Source of the DNA: an archaeon
Lineage (GTDB): Archaea; Hydrothermarchaeota; Hydrothermarchaeia; Hydrothermarchaeales; JALUUU01
DNA: 15,737 nucleotides
Assembly (NCBI GenBank): GCA_027021185.1
Contig: JALUUU010000048.1
Span: 1 to 15,737 of the forward strand
Direction of reading: 5' to 3'
Made by a program: the position numbers and the translations under genes. Positions 6,171-12,462 of the stretch are shown one piece after another. Under the pieces are notes generated by a model. It worked only from the letters and a program-made list of their open reading frames with translations. It was not told the origin of the DNA and did no database searches. Numbering within the stretch: the first letter of the stretch is position 1; every line of letters starts with the position of its first letter.

Positions 6171-7658
6171 ATGAGACTTCTCCACGTAAGACTTCCCTGC
6201 AGGAAGATATATCCCGCCGGATCGGTTTATCTTGCCGACTACATATACCGGGCTACTGGGGCGGAACAGAGGATAATCGACCTGGCGCTCATCGACAAGG
6301 ATGGGAGGAAGAAGTTCCTGCGGAGGGAAATAGAGAGATTCGGCCCAGACGTTGTGGCTTTCTCATGGAGGGACATACAGATCTTCTCCCCTGACCACGG
6401 CGATCGGTCCCTGGAGAACGCCTTCCGCTTCTACTATTCACCTAATCCCCTTGTAAAGGCGAGGGCGGCCCTGGCAGGCATATCTTCTATTCTGGACTAC
6501 CATACCCGAATAAAGGAGAACATGGGATACATCCGGGACACGGCTAAGTGGTATGATGGCAGGATCGTTGTCGGAGGCCCTGCGGTCAGCGTGTTCCCGG
6601 AGCATGTCATAGGCAGGCTCGAGGAAGGGATCCTGGGTGTTGTGGGGGAGGGCGAGCATGTCATGACAAAGATCGTGGAGGGGGTTGAGAACAAGGACCT
6701 GTTAGATGAGAGGGTTGTCTTCAAACACAAGGGCAGGATCTATAGGGGGGAGAAGAAAAGATTCGTGAAGGCGGAGGAGCTTGGGCCGGTTAACTATGAA
6801 TACGTGGCCGAGATTTTTCCTCAGATGAAGGAGTACCTGGGGGAGTACGTGGGCGTGCAGACGAAAAGAGGATGCCTTCACAGGTGCATGTACTGCCTGT
6901 ATCCGTATATTGAGGGAAAAGTCGTGAGGTGTAGAAGGCCCGAGGACGTTGCCAGCGAGATATCGCAGCTCCATCATGCCTTCGGGGTTAAGAAGATATG
7001 GCTTGTCGACTCCCAGTTCATCCCTGGCAGGACCTACGTTCCCAGGTGCATCGACACCCTGGATGCCGTGATAAAAGAAAAGGTGGACATAGAGTGGGGG
7101 GGATATATCAGGATCGAGAACATAACCGTGGCCCTGGCCGAGAGGATGCTTCGGAGCGGGATAATGCAGTTTGAGCTGAGCATCGCCAGCGGCTCTCAGC
7201 GGGTGATAGACTTCCTTACCCTGGACTATAAGATAAAAGACATATTCAGGGCATGTGAGAAAATAAAAAAAGCGGGCCATGAGGACCAAAGGATTCTCCT
7301 CAACTTCTCCCTCAACGCCCCTACTGAGACAAGGGAATCTCTCCTGGAGAGCGTGGCGGCGTATAAGAAGATTGAGGATGTCTTCGGGGAAGAGCACGTT
7401 AATCCCGTGATTTTCTTCCTCGGCATTCAGCCCCACACCCGCCTGGAAAAATACGCCATAGAGCATAACATGCTGCCTAAGAACTATGATCCCCTATCCC
7501 TCAGCCCCAGGAGTATTAGGAAGCTCATATATAATCCGCCCCCCCTGGACAAGGTCATCGCCAGGGCATGTCTCAGGGCATGGCAGGAGGTTGACAGGGA
7601 TCAGGTGGGTAAGTACGTCATGGAGCACCTGGAGACAAGGCTCAACGGTGGTGGATGA
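6171..7658 (+). CDS. B12-binding-type radical SAM enzyme
   Basis: A 495-residue protein. The radical SAM cluster motif is CLHRCMYC (Cys235, Cys239, Cys242), with SAM-domain features after it (WLVDSQF, LSIASGSQRVID). The first 200 residues resemble a cobalamin-binding Rossmann domain: PDVVAFSWRDIQIF and GGRIVVGGPAVS-type strands, then GVVGEGEH. The DxHxxG of base-off B12 proteins is not visible, as in many enzymes of this class. The insert at 75-125 (YYSPNPLV onward) is unusual for the domain. Members with this architecture methylate unactivated carbons, add methylthio groups or rearrange rings. The substrate here is unknown. Its 3' end overlaps the UbiA-like gene, so a prenyl-quinone or its precursor is the natural guess (inference). 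Confidence 0.87.
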   Translation: MRLLHVRLPCRKIYPAGSVYLADYIYRATGAEQRIIDLALIDKDGRKKFLRREIERFGPDVVAFSWRDIQIFSPDHGDRSLENAFRFYYSPNPLVKARAALAGISSILDYHTRIKENMGYIRDTAKWYDGRIVVGGPAVSVFPEHVIGRLEEGILGVVGEGEHVMTKIVEGVENKDLLDERVVFKHKGRIYRGEKKRFVKAEELGPVNYEYVAEIFPQMKEYLGEYVGVQTKRGCLHRCMYCLYPYIEGKVVRCRRPEDVASEISQLHHAFGVKKIWLVDSQFIPGRTYVPRCIDTLDAVIKEKVDIEWGGYIRIENITVALAERMLRSGIMQFELSIASGSQRVIDFLTLDYKIKDIFRACEKIKKAGHEDQRILLNFSLNAPTETRESLLESVAAYKKIEDVFGEEHVNPVIFFLGIQPHTRLEKYAIEHNMLPKNYDPLSLSPRSIRKLIYNPPPLDKVIARACLRAWQEVDRDQVGKYVMEHLETRLNGGG

Positions 7659-8559
7659 ATTGAAGCTGAGGGCTTGGGTGGATGCTGTAAGGCTTAAATT
7701 TCTTCCTCAAGGAGTTCTTCCCGTGCTTTTGGGCAGCGCAGTAGCATGGCACGCCAAAGGGGTTTTCAATCCCTTCAACTTCTCCCTTGCCTTCATCGGA
7801 ATGGCTCTCGTTCAGTTCGCATTGACGATGCTTAACGATGCATTGGACTTTCTCTATGGAACAGATGCCTCAGGGAGCGGAAAGAAAAACCCCTACAGCG
7901 GCGGAAGCGGGGTTCTGGTAGACGGTGTAATAACCCCCAGGGAAATGCTCACCACCGTGCTCCTCTTTTACGTTATAGCCCTCGGGATAGGGATTTATCT
8001 GACCCTGACCGTGGGTTCAACTCTCATATACATAATCCTGGCAGGCCTGTTCATATCAGTCTTCTACTCCGCCAAGCCCTTCAGATTTGCCTACAGGGGA
8101 ATAGGGGAGCTCGCCATGCTCATTGGCTATGGCCCGGTCATAACCCTGGGGGCCTACTTTGTTCAGACCGGAGAAGTCGCCCTGGAGCCTGCAATCGCGG
8201 GCCTGGTTCCGGGGATGCTGATGTGGGCCATGATAGTCGTGAACGAAATCCCGGACTACGAGGAGGATAAGAGAGCAAGGAAAATGAACCTGGTGGTGCG
8301 GGTGGGTAGGGAGCGGGGGAAAGACGTGTTTATTCTCAGTTTGGCCGTCACATATCTCTTCATAGCCGCCTCGGTCGCTGCCGGGTTCTTCCCGGCCCAG
8401 GCTCTCCTGGCCTTTCTTTCCATACCCTTCGCATACGCCTCAGCAAGCTATCTGAGGAGGTACTACAGGGATAAAATCAAGGTGGCAGCTGCCAATGAGG
8501 CCATGGTAAAGGTCTACAGCTCTACGATGATTCTTCTAACGGTGGGGTTCTTGATATGA
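7651..8559 (+). CDS. UbiA-family prenyltransferase, MenA-like
   Basis: A 302-residue membrane protein with about eight hydrophobic segments. Both Asp-rich motifs that bind Mg-prenyl diphosphate are present: NDALDFLYGTD (62-72) and NEIPDYEED (198-206). The segment NPYSGGSGVLVDG (80-92) after the first motif is typical of MenA-type (1,4-dihydroxy-2-naphthoate) transferases. It differs from archaeal digeranylgeranylglyceryl phosphate synthases, which have a motif of the NRPLPSG kind there. So it most likely prenylates a naphthoquinone head group. The start is not certain: GTG 7651, GTG 7648 and TTG 7660 all lie in or beside the end of the radical SAM gene, next to ggtggtgg. Upstream frame to 7486 is shadow sequence. 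Confidence 0.86.
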   Translation: MDELKLRAWVDAVRLKFLPQGVLPVLLGSAVAWHAKGVFNPFNFSLAFIGMALVQFALTMLNDALDFLYGTDASGSGKKNPYSGGSGVLVDGVITPREMLTTVLLFYVIALGIGIYLTLTVGSTLIYIILAGLFISVFYSAKPFRFAYRGIGELAMLIGYGPVITLGAYFVQTGEVALEPAIAGLVPGMLMWAMIVVNEIPDYEEDKRARKMNLVVRVGRERGKDVFILSLAVTYLFIAASVAAGFFPAQALLAFLSIPFAYASASYLRRYYRDKIKVAAANEAMVKVYSSTMILLTVGFLI

Positions 8560-9155
8560 AGAAAACTAGATTCGAAGCTATTGCTAAGTACTATGACTTT
8601 TTCACCAAGGTGCTGATGATGGGCACCTACGGAAGGGTTAGGGAGAGGATAGTTTCCTCTGGCGATGGAGAACTCGCCCTTGATCTCTGCTGTGGCACGG
8701 GGTATGTCACGGGACACATAAAAGCCAAGAGGGTTGTGGGCCTGGATCTTACCAGGGGCATGCTCATGATAAACCGGTCCAAAAACAGGGATAACCCATC
8801 TGTGAAGCTGATCCAGGGAGACGCATATAACCTGCCCTTTAAAGAAGACACCTTCGATGCCGTCTACTTCACCCTGGCCTCTCACGAGTTCAGGAACATA
8901 GCTCCCATCCTCCGGGATGCCAACCGCGTCCTGAAGAAGGGGGGGAAGATAATAATATATGACATATTCAAGCCGGGCAACCCTCTGTTGAAGGCGTATA
9001 TGGTGTTCGTTAGGCATGTGGTGGAGTTTGGAAAATGCTGGATCTACGACATAGGGGAGTGGAGAGACCTGCTCAAGCGGGCCGGCTTTGATGAGGTTAA
9101 GGCAGACGTGGTTTATAAGGCATCTGTCCTGCTGCAGGGGAGGAAGGCGGGATGA
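8556..9155 (+). CDS. UbiE/MenG-like quinone methyltransferase
   Basis: A 199-residue class I SAM methyltransferase. It opens with FEAIAKYYDFFTKVLMMGTYGRVR, then motif I LDLCCGTGYVT (42-52), GLDLTRGML (62-70), GDAYNLPFKEDTFDAVY (88-104) and RVLKKGGKIIIYD (124-136), the pattern of UbiE/MenG enzymes that methylate prenylated benzo- or naphthoquinones. It overlaps the UbiA stop by ATGA, so prenylation and methylation are encoded back to back. Family members are usually 220-250 residues; this one is a little short at the C-terminus, though the fold looks complete. A menaquinone-like product is the best guess. Confidence 0.86.
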   Translation: MKKTRFEAIAKYYDFFTKVLMMGTYGRVRERIVSSGDGELALDLCCGTGYVTGHIKAKRVVGLDLTRGMLMINRSKNRDNPSVKLIQGDAYNLPFKEDTFDAVYFTLASHEFRNIAPILRDANRVLKKGGKIIIYDIFKPGNPLLKAYMVFVRHVVEFGKCWIYDIGEWRDLLKRAGFDEVKADVVYKASVLLQGRKAG

Positions 9156-9949
9156 AGTTTTTCAGCTTTTTTACAAACGCCTTCAAGAATTTCTCCCTAG
9201 AGTATGCCTTGGATTCTTTGAAAAAACTGGACTTCAAGGCAGTTGAGCTGTGGTGCAAGGGGCAGCATGTCACGCCGTACGACTGCGAGGAGCAGGTGGC
9301 CATGGTGAAGGACATGATCGCCTCCAGGGGATTCGAGATATCTGCCCTCAGCGCTCACCTGGACTACATCACCCCAAACAAAGAGCTTCGGGAAGAAAAC
9401 ATCCGAAAATTCGAGAGAGTGATAACCCTGGCGAAGATGTTCGACGTAGGCCTGGTCATAACCGCTTCCGGCTATCTTCACGGCAGGCCCCCCTCGAAGG
9501 CTATGGAGGTACGTTTTCTCGATGCCCTGGAGCGCCTGGCCGGCTGCGCTGAGGAAAACAATGTGACCATCGCCCTGGAGCCAGAGCCTGAAAAGTTTCT
9601 CAGAACACCCTCCAAGGTTGTCAGATATATTGAGTCCACAGGCAGCGATGCCATCGGAACAGTCTGCGATCTGAGCCATGCCATAGCTTTAAATATGACC
9701 CCTATGGAGTTTATCACGGAAATGCAAGACTATCTCGTTCATGTTCATGTCGATGATGCAAGGTATGGTGAACATCCTCACAGGCATCTGATCCCGGGAG
9801 AGGGAGATGTGAACTACAGAGATCTTTTCACCTTCTTGGAGGACATCAAGTACGACGGCTGGCTCTCCATGGAGCTTAACCAGCACATCCAGTATCCCAG
9901 GCAGGCTGCGGAGGAGGCCATGAAATACCTTAAGGGGGTGCTTGGGTGA
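9152..9949 (+). CDS. Xylose-isomerase-like TIM-barrel sugar isomerase/epimerase family protein
   Basis: A 265-residue protein of the AP-endonuclease-2/sugar phosphate isomerase-epimerase superfamily. Barrel strands carry the usual metal ligands: ALEPEP (Glu143), VCDLSH (Asp173, His176), VHVHVDD (His197/His199), HRHLIPGEGDVNY (His210-His212, Glu218 region) and SMELN (Glu241). The substrate cannot be told from sequence; relatives isomerise or epimerise sugars, inosose or hydroxypyruvate. It overlaps the UbiE-like gene by ATGA and the next gene by GTGA. A carbohydrate enzyme inside a quinone-type operon is unexpected. It may supply or modify a polar precursor, or it may have been recruited to a different reaction. 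Confidence 0.85.
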   Translation: MKFFSFFTNAFKNFSLEYALDSLKKLDFKAVELWCKGQHVTPYDCEEQVAMVKDMIASRGFEISALSAHLDYITPNKELREENIRKFERVITLAKMFDVGLVITASGYLHGRPPSKAMEVRFLDALERLAGCAEENNVTIALEPEPEKFLRTPSKVVRYIESTGSDAIGTVCDLSHAIALNMTPMEFITEMQDYLVHVHVDDARYGEHPHRHLIPGEGDVNYRDLFTFLEDIKYDGWLSMELNQHIQYPRQAAEEAMKYLKGVLG

Positions 9950-10914
9950 GGGGCGCCATAATAGGTTACGGCAACATCGCCGAGAAGGGCCATCTTCCCG
10001 CCTACAGGGCCCTAGGGGTTGAGATTTCGGCGGTAGCTGATCTATGCCCCGAGAGGAGGGAGAGAGCCAGAATGGCCGGTCTCAGGACGTATGCGACTCC
10101 TGAGGAGCTTCTCGAAGAGGAGGAGATAGACTTTCTTGACCTGTGCACCCCGCCGAACTACCGTCTTCAGGCCGTTCATCTCGCATCCCTGGCGGGGGTG
10201 GATGTGCTGTGCGAAAAACCCATTGCCCATCCATCTGAGGCGGACAAGATCAGAAAGGCCGTGATGAAAAGCGACATCTTCTTCTTTCCAGTCCATAACT
10301 GGAAATACTCACCCCATTACCGGAAAATGAAGGAGCTTATAAACGGCAAAGGCGACATAATCATGGAGACCAGGAGAACGGGTTACAGCAGGGGGAATGA
10401 GCACTGGAACCCTGACTGGCGGGTCAATCCAGACATCTCGGGGGGAGGGATCCTGATGGATCACGGCTATCACAATATATATTTAGCCATGTACCTCATG
10501 GGCTCCGAATTCGGGAAGGCAAGGCTGAACCATATGGCCTATTTCAAAGACTCAGGGGTCGACTGTGACGTAGAGTTTGAGCTGCTCTTCCCGGGAGAAA
10601 GAAGGGCCAGGGTTAGCCTTACCTGGACCTCGGGCAAGAGGGAGGTCAATATTCACTGCAGCAGCCCCAAGAGGATCGAGCTTCTTGAGAACAGATTAAC
10701 ATACGGGGATAAGGTGTACGAGTTTACAGAGGGACTGAGCAGGGACTCTGTGCACGCCGATTGGTTTAAAGGAGTTATCCAGGATTTTCTCCATCTAAGA
10801 AAAGAAAAGAGCAAGCAGCACTTCCTGGAGGCTCTTAAGGTTATTGAGGGGGTCAGGGAGCTCTATAAGCAGTCTCCAGAGTCAGTCTATCACCGATCCC
10901 GATGCCATGTCTGA
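9946..10914 (+). CDS. Gfo/Idh/MocA-family NAD(P)-dependent oxidoreductase
   Basis: A 322-residue protein. The Rossmann nucleotide-binding loop is IIGYGNIAEKGHLPAY (5-20), followed by VADLCPERRERAR, DLCTPP and the family's CEKPIAH (89-95) with the catalytic-region Lys91. ILMDHGYHNIY (169-179) is the C-terminal domain signature holding the substrate-side His. The family oxidises or reduces hydroxyls of sugars, inositols and related polyols, or reduces biliverdin. The start is GTG 9946, in a GTGA overlap with the preceding stop. It pairs with the TIM-barrel gene, a common partner of this family. The last 62 nt overlap the convergent DUF192 gene, so the basic C-terminal tail may be a late extension. 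Confidence 0.87.
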   Translation: MRGAIIGYGNIAEKGHLPAYRALGVEISAVADLCPERRERARMAGLRTYATPEELLEEEEIDFLDLCTPPNYRLQAVHLASLAGVDVLCEKPIAHPSEADKIRKAVMKSDIFFFPVHNWKYSPHYRKMKELINGKGDIIMETRRTGYSRGNEHWNPDWRVNPDISGGGILMDHGYHNIYLAMYLMGSEFGKARLNHMAYFKDSGVDCDVEFELLFPGERRARVSLTWTSGKREVNIHCSSPKRIELLENRLTYGDKVYEFTEGLSRDSVHADWFKGVIQDFLHLRKEKSKQHFLEALKVIEGVRELYKQSPESVYHRSRCHV

Positions 10915-11335
10915 GGGTGAAGTTTGCGGGCAGCTCAAGCACATATCTCGCATCTTCGGGGGGAATGTAGATGGGGCACGGGTCGCTCCTGCAGGGAGAT
11001 GCATCTGGGTAGACGTAGACGACTCGCATTTCATCGTCCAGCCACAAAAGATCCAGGGGGAACCTGACGTTTTTCATCCATATGGCGTGGTTTCCCTTTT
11101 CCTCAAAGACGAAGAGCATGCCATTTTTTTCTCCCAGGCTTTCCCTGTACATGAGACCTATGGCTCTTTCCTCAGGAGATAATGCTACCTCAAGGTGCAG
11201 CTCTGCACCCCCTATATAACCCGTCACTTTCCTCATTTCGCCAGAGCCCGGCTCCTGAAATGGTTCTTTCCCTTTTTCATGAACCGGGCTCTGTAGGCAT
11301 CCCATTAATAGAATCATTAGGAGAAGGATTCTCAT
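10853..11335 (-). CDS. DUF192-family lipoprotein
   Basis: A 160-residue protein. The N-terminus MRILLLMILLMGC ends in a lipobox-like LMGC (Cys13), predicting a lipid-anchored exported protein. The body matches DUF192: SPEERAIGLMYRESL, NGMLFVFEEKGNHAIWMKNV, PLDLLWLD, a PC pair (DPCPIYIPP), YVLELPA and GIGIGDRLTL. The molecular role of this small beta-barrel family is unknown. ATG 11335 overlaps the TGA of the upstream membrane-protein frame as ATGA. The same frame is open upstream to 11575 and there encodes the missing membrane helices of that protein, so either a fusion or a frameshift must be considered. Its 3' end overlaps the convergent oxidoreductase gene by 62 nt. Confidence 0.8.
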   Translation of the reverse strand: MRILLLMILLMGCLQSPVHEKGKEPFQEPGSGEMRKVTGYIGGAELHLEVALSPEERAIGLMYRESLGEKNGMLFVFEEKGNHAIWMKNVRFPLDLLWLDDEMRVVYVYPDASPCRSDPCPIYIPPEDARYVLELPANFTLRHGIGIGDRLTLETAYRAP

Positions 11336-11997
11336 TTTTTGGTACACCAGCATGCTGTAGGTGAGGGTGGCGAGGGCGGCCAGGCGCAGTAAGTGGCGCA
11401 CCATATACTCCAGCTCCGAGAAGCCCCAGAGGAGGCTGTAGAGATGGGCCACATCCGCCAGGAGGAAGAAGAGAAAAGCCGTGGCCACGAATTGAGATTC
11501 CTCGCCTTTGTGTCCATCCAGGAGTGAATGATTATGTTTATTATCATTATGGTGACAGTGACCTCTGCTATCTCATAAACAACTTCTTTAACGGTTTCCA
11601 TGAACTCGAAGTTCTTCCCCTCCACCATGACTATTCCAAGGGCTAATACAACCAGGAGAATAAGGGCTATATAGAGGTTGCTCCGAAGTATCTTTTTCAG
11701 GGTTTTCTCGGTTATTAAGGCGTCCAGAAAAGCGTATCCCATGATGAGGAAAAAGGCGGATTTAAGTACGTGGGAGAAAAGCTCAAGGCTCTCCGGATCC
11801 AAAGGAACGGCGTATCCCACCTGGGCGCCTCTGGTGGAGATGTGAAGTCCCAGGTAGACGCCATAGGTGAGGAATGCCCTGAAAATCGTTTTCTTTCCAT
11901 GGGTGTAGGCGTGGAAGAGAACCGCCCCCAAGAGCCCTGCCTGGAACGCGTAGCCTATTAACTCCTTCCTGATTAGGGCTTCAGGGGGAACGCCCAT
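11332..11997 (-). CDS. Multi-helix membrane protein with an apparent frameshift
   Basis: The open frame is 221 codons. Residues 1-158 are convincing membrane protein with helices at about 13-32, 38-55, 75-97, 105-125 and 138-158. After IIIHSW the composition turns abruptly to Ser, Trp and Pro, as in an out-of-frame read. In the -1 frame, the same DNA (about 11521-11336) encodes two good helices, FVATAFLFFLLADVAHLYSLL and VRHLLRLAALATLTYSML, then VYQK. Joining them gives seven helices, like archaeal 7TM sensory modules. The switch must lie between about 11572 and 11489. No classic slippery heptamer is visible, so an assembly indel or a real mutation is likely. The annotated stop TGA 11332 overlaps the DUF192 ATG. 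The ATG directly follows the TAA of the regulator gene. Confidence 0.6.
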   Translation of the reverse strand: MGVPPEALIRKELIGYAFQAGLLGAVLFHAYTHGKKTIFRAFLTYGVYLGLHISTRGAQVGYAVPLDPESLELFSHVLKSAFFLIMGYAFLDALITEKTLKKILRSNLYIALILLVVLALGIVMVEGKNFEFMETVKEVVYEIAEVTVTIMIINIIIHSWMDTKARNLNSWPRLFSSSSWRMWPISTASSGASRSWSIWCATYCAWPPSPPSPTACWCTKK

Positions 11998-12327
11998 TTA
12001 CAAGAGCTCCTTAATCCTCTCGGTCGGTCCTGTCTTGATGCGCCTCTCCTCAAGCCTCACTTTCCCATTCCTGAGATCCACCCTGAGAGTAAACTCCTCC
12101 ACAACCAGCTGGAACCTCTTCACCACGGAGCCCCGGCGGGTTGAAAACCTGCTATTTATTATCCCGTGCTTCTCCAGCTCATTCAGCTTCTTCACCACTG
12201 AACTTTTGCTGACCTCAAGCTTTGAGGCTATCTGGCTCGGATAAAACCCGTCCTCCACAGCCAGCCGGAGGATTTCCATGGTGTTGCCCTTAAGCACTAG
12301 CCTTAAAAGTCTTCCATCCCTCTCCAT
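11998..12327 (-). CDS. ArsR-like winged-helix transcriptional regulator
   Basis: A 109-residue protein. Residues 11-75 form a winged helix: LVLKGNTMEILRLAVEDG, PSQIASKLEVSKSSVVKKL as helix-turn-helix, NELEKHGIINSRF and a basic wing (STRRGSVVKRFQL). It is of the archaeal ArsR/MarR-like kind. No Cys metal-sensing motif is present, so it is unlikely to be a metal sensor of the classic ArsR type. It is followed with no gap by the membrane-protein gene, so it may regulate that gene set. Its ATG lies 28 nt from a TATA-like box, with no Shine-Dalgarno, as in a leaderless transcript. Confidence 0.82.
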   Translation of the reverse strand: MERDGRLLRLVLKGNTMEILRLAVEDGFYPSQIASKLEVSKSSVVKKLNELEKHGIINSRFSTRRGSVVKRFQLVVEEFTLRVDLRNGKVRLEERRIKTGPTERIKELL

Positions 12328-12332
12328 GGCTT

Positions 12333-12354
12333 AAATTCGGATATGGGCAAATTT
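12333..12354. promoter_or_regulatory. Imperfect inverted repeat at the regulator's start (possible operator)
   Basis: The 22-bp stretch begins aaatt and ends aattt, with arms of five bases around a 12-base centre. It lies between the TATA-like box and the ATG at 12327, over the predicted transcript start, where a repressor would act. Short AT arms are common by chance. Confidence 0.25.
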
Positions 12355-12360
12355 ATATTT
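12351..12360 (-). promoter_or_regulatory. TATA-like box of the ArsR-like regulator operon
   Basis: On the minus strand this reads aaatataaat, centred 28 nt upstream of the ATG at 12327. It is the clearest TATA element in the 135-nt gap between the regulator and the histidine kinase. Confidence 0.55.
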
Positions 12361-12423
12361 TCCCATTTATGCGAATATGTTCACGAAACTGGAAACACGT
12401 GTAGAATTATCTGCATGTATTTA

Positions 12424-12437
12424 TAAAAATATAAACC
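12424..12437 (-). terminator. Possible T-rich terminator after the histidine kinase
   Basis: Read on the minus strand, a T-rich run (tttatatttttata) begins about 25 nt after the kinase TAA. Archaeal termination often uses such T-tracts without a hairpin. It could also be a weak promoter element. Confidence 0.25.
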
Positions 12438-12462
12438 AAATAACTAGTTTTTTGCTCATTAT

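Noticed and set aside
6702..7466. 254-codon frame antisense to the radical SAM gene
   Set aside because: It lies wholly within a well-supported gene, shows no recognisable domain and has shadow composition.
7486..7650. Longer start for the UbiA-like gene
   Set aside because: The extra 55 residues are out-of-frame translation of the conserved radical SAM C-terminus, and the UbiA fold begins after 7651.
7651..8559. UbiA homologue as the archaeal lipid enzyme DGGGP synthase
   Set aside because: The loop after the first Asp motif is the MenA-like NPYSGGSGVL, and it is coupled to a UbiE/MenG-like methyltransferase.
11489..11572. Programmed -1 ribosomal frameshift site
   Set aside because: No X-XXY-YYZ slippery heptamer or obvious downstream stem was seen in the switch interval; an indel is simpler.
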